From: Scandinavium sp002470465
GTDB lineage: Bacteria > Pseudomonadota > Gammaproteobacteria > Enterobacterales > Enterobacteriaceae
Length of the DNA stretch: 64,000 nucleotides
NCBI RefSeq assembly: GCF_040750395.1
Contig: NZ_JBFLVD010000029.1
Coordinates: forward strand, 71,698 to 135,697
Direction of reading: 5' to 3'
Shown here: piece by piece, positions 22,725 through 32,143 of the stretch
How positions within the stretch are numbered: the stretch's first letter is position 1
How the letters are laid out: the number at the start of each line of letters is the position of its first letter
The notes under the pieces: generated by a model
Seen by the model: only the letters and a program-made list of their open reading frames with translations
The model's database searches: none
Told to the model about the DNA's origin: nothing
Position numbers and translations under genes: made by a program

Positions 22725-23795
22725 ATGAAACCGACCATGATGACTTACATCCACGAAGAGCACGCGACGCTTGCGGCCATCCTGGATAACTACCCGGCGT
22801 CCATTCCGGCTATCGAAGACGAAAGCGAATGGCTGCTGTTGGCTACCGGCTCAAGCGTCAACGCTGCCGTCAGCGCGAAGTACTACATTGAGAGCCTGTC
22901 AGAGGTGCGCGTTACCATTGCCGAGCCGTTCCACTACCAGCATTTTGAGAAGCACAACCCGGCAATCCGCACGGTGATTGCCGTTTCCCAGAGCGGCGAA
23001 AGCACCTCAACCCTCCACGCGCTGGCGCAGCTGAAAAAACAGTTCCCGGTAAAAACCGTCGGTCTGACCAGCAAGCCGCAGAGCGAACTGGCGAAAACAG
23101 CGGATACCTTCGTGCAGTTGGATATCGGTGAAGAGCGCGTGGGCTACGTCACTAAAGGCTACGTCGCCACCATTCTGACTCTGATGCTGATGGGCCTGCG
23201 CCATGCGCATGCAGCAGGTGCGATCGACGATGCCCGCGAAGGCAGAGAACTGGCCATCCTGCGCGAAGCTGTGCAGGCCATTCCGTCCATTATCGATACC
23301 ACCGAATCGTTCTTCTCTCGCTGGGAAGCCGATCTTGTTTCCTCCCCGCGCTTCACCTGCATCGGTTACGGCCCGGCCGTTGGCGTGTGCATGGAGATGG
23401 CGACCAAATTCACCGAAACCGTGCGCGTGCCTTCTCAGGGAATTGAAATGGAAGTCTTTATGCACGGCCCGTATTTCGAAATTAACCCGCAGCACCGTCT
23501 GTTTTTCCTCGACGTGCCGAGCGTAGCGCAGGAACGCCTGAGGCTATTACGGGAATACGAGAAGCGACACACGCAGTACGTTTACACGCTCACGCCTGGG
23601 CAGAGTGAAGACCCGCATACGCTGGCGCTAAACGTTGACTCACCGGAAAACGTATTGCCGCTGCTGATGATTATTCCGTTCCAGATCCTCGCGCATCACA
23701 TCGCCGAAGGGAAAGGCAACAACCTGCCGCAGCGCATCTTCACGGATTTCGGCGTGGCGGTAAAAAGCAAAACGAAACCTGGCGACTACGCCTGA
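22725..23795 (+). CDS. Double SIS-domain sugar-phosphate isomerase/deglycase-like protein
   Basis: 356-residue cytoplasmic protein with two SIS domains. The N-terminal one (about 30-150) has LLLATGSSVNAA and VIAVSQSGES, the phosphosugar-binding loop. The C-terminal one has GYGPAVGVCMEMATKFTE and MEVFMHGP, like the isomerase half of GlmS and the Amadori deglycases FrlB/GfrF. It would act on the phosphorylated sugar delivered by the PTS permease 39 bases downstream, probably an amino- or amine-linked sugar phosphate. The substrate cannot be named. ATG 22725 has GCGAGGG upstream. Confidence 0.85.
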   Translation: MKPTMMTYIHEEHATLAAILDNYPASIPAIEDESEWLLLATGSSVNAAVSAKYYIESLSEVRVTIAEPFHYQHFEKHNPAIRTVIAVSQSGESTSTLHALAQLKKQFPVKTVGLTSKPQSELAKTADTFVQLDIGEERVGYVTKGYVATILTLMLMGLRHAHAAGAIDDAREGRELAILREAVQAIPSIIDTTESFFSRWEADLVSSPRFTCIGYGPAVGVCMEMATKFTETVRVPSQGIEMEVFMHGPYFEINPQHRLFFLDVPSVAQERLRLLREYEKRHTQYVYTLTPGQSEDPHTLALNVDSPENVLPLLMIIPFQILAHHIAEGKGNNLPQRIFTDFGVAVKSKTKPGDYA

Positions 23796-23834
23796 TTAGC
23801 CGACCGTACCCTCTGAATGAAAAGGTGCTTCACC

Positions 23835-25202
23835 ATGGCGACTTCATACTTACCCGTTGCAGAGCAGATCCTCGCCGCCGTTGGCGGTAAGGAAAATGTG
23901 GTTCACGCCACCCATTGTGCCACCCGGCTGCGCCTGAACCTGAAAGACGACTGCCATATTAATGAGGAGCAGCTTTATAAGCTGCCGGAAGTGGTCAAGT
24001 TGGTGAATAACGGCAGCCAGTTCCAGATAGTGATTGGTCCGAAAGTGGAGAAAGTCTTCGCGGCGCTGGGCACGTTGTTGACAAACGATAGCGCTCCTGC
24101 TGAACAGCCCGTGCAAAAAAGCTCGCCACTCAATCGGCTGTTGGCGACACTTTCCGCCATCTTCACGCCGTACATCGGTGTGCTGGCGGGCGTAGGCGTG
24201 GTGAAAGGCCTTGTCGTGCTGTTGCAAACGATGGAGCTTATCTCGACGAAATCCTGGCTGTTTATTGTACTCAATGCGCTCTCCAGCGGCGTGTTCGTGA
24301 TGCTGCCGCTGTTTATTGCCGTCACCGCTGCCGACAGGTTCAAAACAAGCCGCTTTACCGCGTTGGCGTTAACTGCGGCGATGATTTTCCCCCTGACCGA
24401 CGCCGCCACGCCGAACAGCATTGAGATTTTCCACCTGACCTTTCCGCTGAAAATTTATGGTGGCGCGGTGATCCCGGCAATTTTTGCCGTCTGGTTCCTG
24501 AGCTACGTCGAACGCTGGTTTAAGAAGATGATCCCGGAAGTGGCGGCGCTGGTGTTTGTGCCTTGCCTGTCGCTGCTGGTATGCGGGTTTGTGGTCTTTA
24601 CCGTGATTGGTCCGATTGCCGATTACGTGGGGATCGGCATCGCCAACGGCTACACCTGGCTATACAACCTGAGTCCGGTGCTTTCCGGTGCGCTGCTGGC
24701 AGGGATTGGACAGCTGTTCGTGGTGTTCGGCGTGCACTGGGGCATCATCCCGATTGCGCTCATCAACATGCAGGTGAACGGCTACGACACGGTGATGGCG
24801 ATGTTTATGTCGGCGGTGATGGGCCAGTTCGGAGCGGCGTTCGGGGCTATCTTTATCGCCCGTAACCTGAAGGACAAACAGCTCGCGATTTCCGCATCCG
24901 TTTCCGCGTTCTTCGGCATCACCGAACCGGCGCTGTACGGCGTGAACCTGAAGTACCGCATGCTGTTTATTTTCGGCTGCATCGGGGCTGCACTTGGCGG
25001 GGCGATCACCGGGTTCCTGCGGGTGAAAACCTACAGCTTCCTGCCGGTACTGAACGTCTTTGAACTGGGGCTGTTCAGCGGCCCCGATTCGAAAGCCATC
25101 TATGAGGTGATTGCGATTGTCGTCGCCTTTAGCGTTCCGGCAATCCTGACCATCCTTTATGGCAAAAGCCGCGTGCTGGTGCCCGCTACCGACCTGCGCT
25201 GA
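23835..25202 (+). CDS. PTS IIBC permease, glucose/sucrose/beta-glucoside superfamily, no IIA domain
   Basis: 455-residue membrane permease. The IIB domain (1-85) has phosphorylation Cys28 in THCATRLRLNL. The IIC domain (about 105-440) has the substrate-site region GITEPALYGVNLKYR. There is no C-terminal IIA domain and no IIA gene nearby, so the glucose IIA (Crr) probably supplies phosphate, as in MurP. ATG 23835 is preceded by AAAGG. It forms an operon with the SIS gene. The substrate is unknown; an amino sugar or glycated amine is an inference from the partner enzyme. Confidence 0.9.
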   Translation: MATSYLPVAEQILAAVGGKENVVHATHCATRLRLNLKDDCHINEEQLYKLPEVVKLVNNGSQFQIVIGPKVEKVFAALGTLLTNDSAPAEQPVQKSSPLNRLLATLSAIFTPYIGVLAGVGVVKGLVVLLQTMELISTKSWLFIVLNALSSGVFVMLPLFIAVTAADRFKTSRFTALALTAAMIFPLTDAATPNSIEIFHLTFPLKIYGGAVIPAIFAVWFLSYVERWFKKMIPEVAALVFVPCLSLLVCGFVVFTVIGPIADYVGIGIANGYTWLYNLSPVLSGALLAGIGQLFVVFGVHWGIIPIALINMQVNGYDTVMAMFMSAVMGQFGAAFGAIFIARNLKDKQLAISASVSAFFGITEPALYGVNLKYRMLFIFGCIGAALGGAITGFLRVKTYSFLPVLNVFELGLFSGPDSKAIYEVIAIVVAFSVPAILTILYGKSRVLVPATDLR

Positions 25203-25222
25203 TTAGCCGTCGTGGTGAAAAG

Positions 25223-25252
25223 TTTGCAGGCCGCACCAGGCGGCCTGCAAAT
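25223..25252. terminator. Shared hairpin between the PTS gene and ampE
   Basis: TTTGCAGGCCG and CGGCCTGCAAA form a perfect long stem between two convergent genes. A T-containing flank on the minus side (CAAACTTTTC) suggests it ends ampE transcription, and it may also work for the PTS operon. Confidence 0.65.
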
Positions 25253-26106
25253 CAAACCAGCGCCCCGTAAATCGTCAGCAGCGCCATGATAACAACGGTG
25301 ACGTAAGAGGCCTTCTTCGCCATCGACACCGCCGCCTTTGGCGTTTCAACCTTATCGACATGTGGCTCACGGGCCAGCGAGAACTGCGCCAGCTGGGTCA
25401 GCACCTGATACTGAGAGGAGTGACGATCGCCGAGCGAGGCAAACCACGCCGGAAGCGCTTTCTCGCCGTGACCAATCAACGCATACACCACGCCGACCAG
25501 GCGGACCGGCAGCCAATCCAGAACGTGAAGAATGGCATCCACGCCCGACTGCTGGCGATCGCGCGGCGTCTGATAGCGCGCCAGCCAGCTTTGCCAGGCT
25601 CGCAGGAAAGCGTAGCCCATCAGCGTGACCGGCCCCATCGGCCCGCCAACCACAAACCAGAACAGCGGCGCGAGATAAAAACGGTAGTTAATCCACAGCA
25701 GCGCGTTTTGCAGCTCACGCAGATACTCGCGTTCATCACAGCCCGGCGGCACGCCGTGAATCAACGTCAGCTCGCTCGCCATTGCGTCTCGTGCATGGGC
25801 ATCATCTCGTGATGCGGCTTTAAGATAGGCGTGATAATGCATCCGCACTTTCCCGGCACCGATACACAGCACGCCGAGCAGGATCCACACCACCAGCACC
25901 GGCACGTTAAACAGTGCGCCCTGCAGACCACTCAGCAGCAGCCAGACGATCGCCATTGCAACAGCGGTCATCAGCAGCGTCACCACAAAAGAATACGTTT
26001 TGACGCGACGGAACAGCACCTCCAGACGGTGATCGAGCTGCCAGTGCTCACCCAGCTTGAACAGACGTTCGGCAATCAGTACCAACAGAGTGGTAAACAG
26101 CGTCAT
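25252..26106 (-). CDS. ampE: Inner-membrane protein AmpE
   Basis: 284 residues, as in E. coli. Hydrophobic segments at the start, near 40-100 and at the C-terminus fit a multi-pass inner-membrane protein. Annotated as a regulatory factor in beta-lactamase signalling, with an uncertain biochemical role. The start overlaps the ampD stop by four bases (ATGA), so they are cotranscribed and probably coupled. Confidence 0.95.
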   Translation of the reverse strand: MTLFTTLLVLIAERLFKLGEHWQLDHRLEVLFRRVKTYSFVVTLLMTAVAMAIVWLLLSGLQGALFNVPVLVVWILLGVLCIGAGKVRMHYHAYLKAASRDDAHARDAMASELTLIHGVPPGCDEREYLRELQNALLWINYRFYLAPLFWFVVGGPMGPVTLMGYAFLRAWQSWLARYQTPRDRQQSGVDAILHVLDWLPVRLVGVVYALIGHGEKALPAWFASLGDRHSSQYQVLTQLAQFSLAREPHVDKVETPKAAVSMAKKASYVTVVIMALLTIYGALV

Positions 26107-26666
26107 CTCATCTCCTTATCTGACGGAAGGCTCACCAGAGCGCGGAAGCGTGCCCAGTCAAACGCCGGGCCAGGATCGGTTTTGCGCACAGGGGCAATGT
26201 CGGAATGGCCCGTCATATGCGTGGCAATCGCCGGATACATCGTCGACAGCAACCTGGCAACGGCTGCAAGCTGCTGATATTGCTCATCGGTATAGGCCAG
26301 AGTATCCGTGCCTTCCAGTTCAATGCCAATCGAAAAATCATTACATCTTTCTCGCCCCTGATAGCTCGATACGCCCGCATGCCACGCACGTTTATCAAAA
26401 GGAACATACTGCACGATTTCGCCGTCGCGGCGAATCAGGCAATGGGCAGAGACCCGTAAATGAGCGATTTCGGCAAAGAAAGGATGTGCATTTGGATCGA
26501 TTGTTCCGGTGAATAATGCATCAATCCAGGGGCCGCCAAATTCGCCAGGCGGCAGGCTGATATTATGCACCACCAGAAGCGTCGGGGCTTCATCATCCGG
26601 GCGGCAATCATAATGCGGCGAAGGGACGCGGCGGGCTTCGTCCAGCCAGCCATCGTGCAACTGCAT
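26103..26666 (-). CDS. ampD: 1,6-anhydro-N-acetylmuramyl-L-alanine amidase AmpD
   Basis: Cytoplasmic zinc amidase of peptidoglycan recycling; cleaves the muropeptide signal that activates AmpR, so its loss derepresses ampC where present. 187 residues. Zinc ligands His34, His154 and Asp164 and the catalytic Glu116 and Lys162 are all present, so the enzyme should be active. ATG 26666 follows AAGGAG at 7 bases. Divergent from nadC. Confidence 0.97.
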   Translation of the reverse strand: MQLHDGWLDEARRVPSPHYDCRPDDEAPTLLVVHNISLPPGEFGGPWIDALFTGTIDPNAHPFFAEIAHLRVSAHCLIRRDGEIVQYVPFDKRAWHAGVSSYQGRERCNDFSIGIELEGTDTLAYTDEQYQQLAAVARLLSTMYPAIATHMTGHSDIAPVRKTDPGPAFDWARFRALVSLPSDKEMR

Positions 26667-26753
26667 GCAGGCTCTCCTTAATCTATGGTGCTGAAATCCG
26701 GTTCAGAGTAGCATGTTTATAACTTATGATTCCTTACCATTTGGAGTTTTATC

Positions 26754-27647
26754 ATGCCGCCTCGCCGCTACAATCCTGAGCATCGTCGTGACGCGCTGCT
26801 GGAACGTATTAACCTTGATATCCCTGCTGCCGTCGCCCACGCGCTACGTGAAGATTTAGGCGGTGAAGTGAATGCCGCGAACGACATCACGGCCCAACTG
26901 TTACCTGAAGATTCGCGTTCTCATGCGGTGGTGATCACCCGTGAAGCTGGCGTATTTTGCGGCAAACGCTGGGTAGAGGAAGTGTTTATTCAGCTCGCAG
27001 GCAGCGAAGTTGCCCTGACATGGCACGTGGAAGATGGCGACGTACTGATCGAAAACCAGCCGCTGTTCGAACTGAATGGCCCCTCCCGCGTGTTGTTAAC
27101 CGGCGAGCGTACGGCGCTCAATTTCGTGCAAACACTTTCCGGCGTCGCAAGCACCGTGCGCCGCTATGTTGATTTGCTGGAAGGCACCAAAACTCAGTTG
27201 CTCGACACCCGTAAAACCTTACCCGGCCTGCGCACAGCCCTGAAGTACGCCGTGCTCTGCGGTGGCGGCGCCAACCATCGCCTGGGATTATCCGACGCGT
27301 TTCTGATCAAAGAGAACCACATCATTGCGTCTGGCTCCGTGCGCCAGGCCGTCGAGAAAGCCTTCTGGCTGCACCCGGACGTGCCGGTAGAAGTGGAAGT
27401 GGAAAGTCTTGAAGAACTCCAGGATGCCCTGAAGGCCGGGGCAGATATCATCATGCTGGATAACTTCGAAACCGAACAGATGCGCGAAGCAGTGAAGCTG
27501 ACTAACGGTCAGGCACGGCTGGAAGTGTCCGGTAACGTCACTTTCGACACCATCCGTGAATTTGCCGAAACTGGTGTGGATTATATTTCTGTGGGCGCGT
27601 TGACCAAGCACATTCAGGCGCTCGATCTTTCCATGCGCTTTAAGTAA
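26754..27647 (+). CDS. nadC: Quinolinate phosphoribosyltransferase (carboxylating)
   Basis: Converts quinolinate and PRPP to nicotinate mononucleotide in de novo NAD synthesis. 297 residues, as in E. coli. Family signatures: LLDTRKTLPGLR, GGGANHRLGLSD, IKENHI, and the C-terminal DYISVGALTKH. ATG 26754 follows GGAG. It has its own terminator. Confidence 0.97.
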   Translation: MPPRRYNPEHRRDALLERINLDIPAAVAHALREDLGGEVNAANDITAQLLPEDSRSHAVVITREAGVFCGKRWVEEVFIQLAGSEVALTWHVEDGDVLIENQPLFELNGPSRVLLTGERTALNFVQTLSGVASTVRRYVDLLEGTKTQLLDTRKTLPGLRTALKYAVLCGGGANHRLGLSDAFLIKENHIIASGSVRQAVEKAFWLHPDVPVEVEVESLEELQDALKAGADIIMLDNFETEQMREAVKLTNGQARLEVSGNVTFDTIREFAETGVDYISVGALTKHIQALDLSMRFK

Positions 27648-27658
27648 AACCTGGAGAT

Positions 27659-27694
27659 GCGAAGGGGATATCTCGATCCCCTTCGCAGCTTTTC
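27659..27694 (+). terminator. Terminator of nadC
   Basis: 11 bp perfect stem GCGAAGGGGAT / ATCCCCTTCGC with a 6-base loop, then AGCTTTTC, 12 bases after the nadC stop. Confidence 0.85.
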
Positions 27695-27812
27695 GCAACG
27701 CTGCTGCAAGTCATGAAATAATTCAGAAGCCCCCTTCCCGATTTCCTTTTTGCCTTTCGCTATTTCCTGCCGCTGCCGTCTACAGTGCTCCCGTCAAACT
27801 AAGGAGCAACTT

Positions 27813-28250
27813 ATGGATAAACAGCAAGGATTCACCCTGATTGAGCTGATGGTCGTCATCGGTATTATCGCCATTCTCAGTGCCATCGGCATTCCGGCCT
27901 ACCAGAACTACCTGCGCAAAGCCGCGCTAACCGACATGCTGCAAACTTTTGTACCCTATCGAACCGCGATCGAGCTATGTGCGCTCGATCATGGCGGGAT
28001 CGCCCCCTGTGACGGAAGCAGTAACGGCATTCCTGCGCCAGCCACCAGCCGCTATGTTTCTGCCATGGAGATCGCTCAGGGCACCGTTACCTTAACAGGC
28101 CAGGAGAGCCTCAACGGACTAAGCGTGACGCTAAAGCCAGTCTGGAGCGATGCTAACGGCATAACCGGTTGGCAGAGAACCTGCAACATAGCCAGCGACA
28201 GCGCGCTTAAGCAGGCCTGCGAAGACGTTTTCCGCTTTGACGCAGCCTGA
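27813..28250 (+). CDS. ppdD: Type IV pilin PpdD (prepilin peptidase-dependent)
   Basis: Major type IV pilin. 145 residues, one fewer than E. coli PpdD. Short leader MDKQQG, then the prepilin peptidase site before FTLIELMVVIGI with Glu at +5, and the hydrophobic N-terminal helix. Four cysteines (codons near 27978, 28008, 28182 and 28218) could form the disulfides of the folded head. ATG 27813 follows AAGGAG. First gene of ppdD-hofB-hofC; no prepilin peptidase gene is in the window. Confidence 0.96.
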   Translation: MDKQQGFTLIELMVVIGIIAILSAIGIPAYQNYLRKAALTDMLQTFVPYRTAIELCALDHGGIAPCDGSSNGIPAPATSRYVSAMEIAQGTVTLTGQESLNGLSVTLKPVWSDANGITGWQRTCNIASDSALKQACEDVFRFDAA

Positions 28251-28260
28251 GGATGCGAGG

Positions 28261-29646
28261 ATGAATCACGATCAGCTCGTCACACTTTGTCAGCGGCACC
28301 GTGCCGTGCTGCTGAGTAACGACGACCAGATGCTGAGCATTGCCGTTGTCGGTTCGCAGCCCGTTGAACTCATGGACGCACTGCGTTTTGCCACTCACAA
28401 GCGGATAGACATCGAATGCTGGGAACAGACGCGGATGGACAAACATCTGCATACCGCCCTGGAGTCTCACCTGCCCATAGCGCGCGATGACACGGGCAAC
28501 ATCGTTGAGCTGCTGAACCAGACGTTTGAGCAGGCGTTACAGCAGCGGGCATCGGACATACACTTTGAACCTGGCGAAGAAGTCCTTCGCATACGTTTAC
28601 GGGTAGACGGCGTGCTGCACGCCCTCCCAGCTTTCTCACCCATGCTAAGCAACCCATTGATTGCCCGCCTCAAAGTATTGGGCAATCTGGATATTGCCGA
28701 GCGAAGGCTGCCGCAGGACGGACAATTTACCGTTGATATTGCCGGACGCAGCGTCTCCTTTCGTATCGCCACGCTCCCGTGTCGCGGCGGAGAAAAAGTC
28801 GTACTGCGCCTGCTGCATCAGGTCACGCAGGCGCTGGATGTCACCGCTTTAGGGATGAGCAACGCCCAGCTTCAGGCCTTTCGCCAGGCGCTGACCCAGC
28901 CTCAGGGGCTGATGCTGGTCACGGGCCCGACGGGAAGCGGCAAAACGGTAACCCTGTACAGCGCGTTGCAGGAACGAAATCGCCCCGAGATCAACCTGTG
29001 CAGCGTTGAAGATCCGGTCGAAATTCCGCTCGACGGGATCAACCAGACGCAGATCAACACCCGCGCGGGGCTGACATTTCAAAGCGTGCTGCGGGCATTG
29101 CTTCGCCAGGATCCCGACGTGGTGATGGTGGGTGAAATTCGCGACGCTGAAACGGCTGAAATCGCCATTAAAGCGGCGCAGACCGGGCATCTTGTGCTCT
29201 CAACGTTGCACACGAACTCCACTACCGAAACGCTCGTTCGTCTGCAACAAATGGGCGTCGCCCGCTGGATGATCTCCTCAGCCCTGCTGCTGGTCATTGC
29301 GCAGCGGCTGGTACGTCGGCTGTGTCCTCACTGTTGCGAGCAGCAAGGTGATTACGAAGCTATGCCCGGAACGTTGTGGCCTCGCCCTCTGCCGCACTGG
29401 CGAGCCGTTGGCTGCGAACACTGTTACCACGGTTACCATGGCCGCATTGCGCTATTTGAGGTGCTGGCGATTACGCCAGAGTTAAAACAGGCGATTGTCA
29501 GCGGCAGCACGCCTGAAGAAGTGGAGCAGTTAGCACGCCGATCGGGCATGACGACACTGTTTGAGCACGGCTGCGAAGCTGTGGAGCGAGGGCAAACTAC
29601 GGTGGAAGAACTGTTGCGCGTTTTGGGTGTTCCTCATGGCACCTAA
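28261..29646 (+). CDS. hofB: Type IV pilus assembly ATPase HofB (GspE/PilB family)
   Basis: Cytoplasmic extension ATPase, 461 residues as in E. coli HofB. Walker A GPTGSGKT, Asp box and Walker B region (RQDPDVVMVGEIRD), His box (TGHLVLSTLHTN), then the zinc cysteines LCPHC...CEHCY. The N-terminal domain is short compared with PilB. It begins 10 bases after ppdD and overlaps hofC by 11 bases. Confidence 0.95.
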   Translation: MNHDQLVTLCQRHRAVLLSNDDQMLSIAVVGSQPVELMDALRFATHKRIDIECWEQTRMDKHLHTALESHLPIARDDTGNIVELLNQTFEQALQQRASDIHFEPGEEVLRIRLRVDGVLHALPAFSPMLSNPLIARLKVLGNLDIAERRLPQDGQFTVDIAGRSVSFRIATLPCRGGEKVVLRLLHQVTQALDVTALGMSNAQLQAFRQALTQPQGLMLVTGPTGSGKTVTLYSALQERNRPEINLCSVEDPVEIPLDGINQTQINTRAGLTFQSVLRALLRQDPDVVMVGEIRDAETAEIAIKAAQTGHLVLSTLHTNSTTETLVRLQQMGVARWMISSALLLVIAQRLVRRLCPHCCEQQGDYEAMPGTLWPRPLPHWRAVGCEHCYHGYHGRIALFEVLAITPELKQAIVSGSTPEEVEQLARRSGMTTLFEHGCEAVERGQTTVEELLRVLGVPHGT

Positions 29647-30835
29647 ATGTCTCTGGTACTGGCGAGGGGTGACAGAACAGGGGGAAGCCAGAGAGGGCAG
29701 CGTCTGGGCGGAGAATAAAATTGTCGCCCTGGAGCTGGCCGAATCTGAAGGCATAGCACCGTTAACAATCTCACGCAAGACAACGTACAAATCGCAGTGG
29801 CAAACCCGGCACAGCAGCGAGTTAATGCACCAGCTTGCCACGCTGCTTCAGGCGGGATTGACGCTCTCCGGCAGCCTGCAGCTTTTAGCAGAGCAACATC
29901 CGATACCGCAGTGGCAAGCGCTGATGCAGGATCTGGCTCGCAGGCTCGCTCAGGGAGAGCCCCTTTCCACCGCGATGCAGCAGTGGCCGGAGGCTTTTCC
30001 ACCGCTTTATCCCGCCCTGATTCAGGCGGGCGAAATGACCGGTAAGCTGGATTACTGCTGCACGCATCTTGCGCGCCAACAGGAAGAACAGCGCCAGCTG
30101 AGCCTGAAGGTGAAAAAAGCGCTGCGCTACCCGATGATCATCCTGCTGCTGGCGCTGTTGGTCGTGACTGGCATGAGCGGATTTGTGTTGCCGGAATTTG
30201 CTGCCATTTATCGCACCTTTAACACACCGCTGCCTGCGCTAACCCGAATGGTTATGGCGCTTTCCACCGCCGTTCAACAGGGTTTACCGCTCATTTTAGG
30301 GCTTGCTGTTCTGCCCTTTATCCTGCGGCCGCTGCTGCAACGTAGCCCTCGCTGGCAGCAGTTTCGTCCTCAGGTTCTGTTGAGAATACCGGTCGTTTCA
30401 GGATTAGTTCGGGGGCAAATGCTGAGTCAGATTTATACCGTTCTGGCGCTAACCCAGAATGCCGGGATCCCTTTTCTGCAAGGGCTGGAAAGCGTCCAGA
30501 AAACGCTGACCTGCCCCTGGTGGCGAGGCGTCATCGAACAGATGATTGGCGCGATTGCATCGGGGAACGCTGTCTGGCAGGCCATGGAGGCACAAAGCAT
30601 CTTTACGCCCTTGTGTAAGCAGCTGGTCAGAACGGGAGAAGTGTCAGGCGCGCTGGATAGCATGCTGGAAAATCTGGCTCAGTATCATAGTCAGCAAACG
30701 CATCAGCAGGCGGATAACCTGGCCACGCTACTGGAACCCGTTATGTTACTGGTGACGGGAGTCATCATCGGCACGCTGGTGGTGGCGATGTACCTGCCGA
30801 TATTTCATTTGGGAGATGCAATTAGCGGGGGATAA
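29636..30835 (+). CDS. hofC: Type IV pilus inner-membrane platform protein HofC (GspF/PilC family)
   Basis: 399-residue polytopic protein with the two repeated GspF domains (first near 60-180, second near 265-385), a membrane segment around 170-195 with VLPEFAAIY, and a C-terminal helix (VIIGTLVVAMYLPIFHLGD). ATG 29636 lies inside the hofB end; alignment to E. coli HofC supports it over upstream in-frame codons. Confidence 0.94.
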   Translation: MAPKCLWYWRGVTEQGEAREGSVWAENKIVALELAESEGIAPLTISRKTTYKSQWQTRHSSELMHQLATLLQAGLTLSGSLQLLAEQHPIPQWQALMQDLARRLAQGEPLSTAMQQWPEAFPPLYPALIQAGEMTGKLDYCCTHLARQQEEQRQLSLKVKKALRYPMIILLLALLVVTGMSGFVLPEFAAIYRTFNTPLPALTRMVMALSTAVQQGLPLILGLAVLPFILRPLLQRSPRWQQFRPQVLLRIPVVSGLVRGQMLSQIYTVLALTQNAGIPFLQGLESVQKTLTCPWWRGVIEQMIGAIASGNAVWQAMEAQSIFTPLCKQLVRTGEVSGALDSMLENLAQYHSQQTHQQADNLATLLEPVMLLVTGVIIGTLVVAMYLPIFHLGDAISGG

Positions 30836-30862
30836 ACGCTGGCGCGGTCGCTACGCCAGCGT
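30836..30862. terminator. Hairpin between convergent hofC and guaC
   Basis: ACGCTGGCG / CGCCAGCGT with a 9-base loop begins at the base after the hofC stop. It has no clear T tract, so termination strength is uncertain. Confidence 0.5.
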
Positions 30863-30871
30863 CTGACGTCA

Positions 30872-31915
30872 TTACAGGCTGTTGAACACGCGGTTCTCTT
30901 GTTCCTGAACGCGGATAAAAGTGGTGCGCTTGGTCAGCTCTTTCAGGCGTGCAGCACCAACATACGTACAGGCAGAACGCAGGCCGCCGAGAATATCACG
31001 CGCGGTATGTTCAACCGGGCCACGCAGCGTCAGCTTAACGGTTTTACCTTCAGCTGCACGGTATTTTGCAACACCACCCACGTGACGGTTCATCGCCGAT
31101 TCAGAGCTCATGCCGTAGAACAGCATGAACTTCTCACCGTTCTCTTCAACCACGGTGCCGCCGCTCTCTTCGTGACCGGCCAGCATACCGCCCAGCATCA
31201 CGAAGTCCGCACCGCCGCCGAAGGCTTTCGCTACATCGCCTGGCATGGTGCAACCACCATCGCTGACGATCTGACCGCCCAGGCCGTGAGCCGCATCGGC
31301 ACATTCAATCACAGCAGAGAGCTGCGGATAGCCAACGCCCGTTTTCACGCGAGTGGTACACACGGAACCCGGGCCAATACCCACTTTAACGATGTCTGCA
31401 CCAGCCAGAATCAGCTCTTCGCACATTTCACCCGTTACCACGTTACCGGCACAGATAGTCTTGTCTTTCCAGGCATCACGCGCTTTCGATACGAACTGCA
31501 CGAAGTGCTCGGAGTAGCCGTTTGCCACGTCGATACACACAAAACTCAGGGCAGGATTCAGATTCAGGATCTGCTTCGTCTTATCGAAATCCGCGTCGGA
31601 CGTGCCGGTTGAGACCATGACATGCTTCAAAACATCTTCAGAAACGCTTGCCGTAAAATCGCGCCATTCCTCAACGGAATAGTGTTTGTGTACAGCGGTC
31701 AGAATACCAAACGCAGCCAGCGCTTTTGCCATCGCAAACGTGCCAACGGTATCCATATTTGCGGCAATAACAGGCACACCAGACCAGGTTTTTCCGGAAT
31801 GTTTAAAGGTGTATTCGCGTTCCAGCTCAACTTCGGAACGGCTTTTGAGGGTAGAGCGTTTAGGGCGGATAAGAACGTCTTTGAAACCTAACTTCAGATC
31901 TTCTTCGATACGCAT
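30872..31915 (-). CDS. guaC: GMP reductase
   Basis: NADPH-dependent deamination of GMP to IMP in purine salvage. 347 residues, as in E. coli. The IMPDH/GMPR barrel carries the catalytic loop GIGPGSVCTTR with Cys186, and SDGGCTMPGD for phosphate binding. Divergent from coaE. Confidence 0.98.
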   Translation of the reverse strand: MRIEEDLKLGFKDVLIRPKRSTLKSRSEVELEREYTFKHSGKTWSGVPVIAANMDTVGTFAMAKALAAFGILTAVHKHYSVEEWRDFTASVSEDVLKHVMVSTGTSDADFDKTKQILNLNPALSFVCIDVANGYSEHFVQFVSKARDAWKDKTICAGNVVTGEMCEELILAGADIVKVGIGPGSVCTTRVKTGVGYPQLSAVIECADAAHGLGGQIVSDGGCTMPGDVAKAFGGGADFVMLGGMLAGHEESGGTVVEENGEKFMLFYGMSSESAMNRHVGGVAKYRAAEGKTVKLTLRGPVEHTARDILGGLRSACTYVGAARLKELTKRTTFIRVQEQENRVFNSL

Positions 31916-32143
31916 GTGCGGATTCCTGGGGTTAGAGGCAAAAATGGGCTAAGCACAACTCCAGTGACGTTATCATACGCAGTAATCATCCCTTCGCAAG
32001 ACTGCGATTTTCACTTTTTTTACGCTACAATCGTTCAAATTTACTTGGTGAACAGCGAACTTTCAGTCCATCGCGACAGTTATTGAAAGCTTATATTTCA
32101 ACCAATTGATTTTTAGCGGTAATTCTTCACAGGACAAGGTGGT

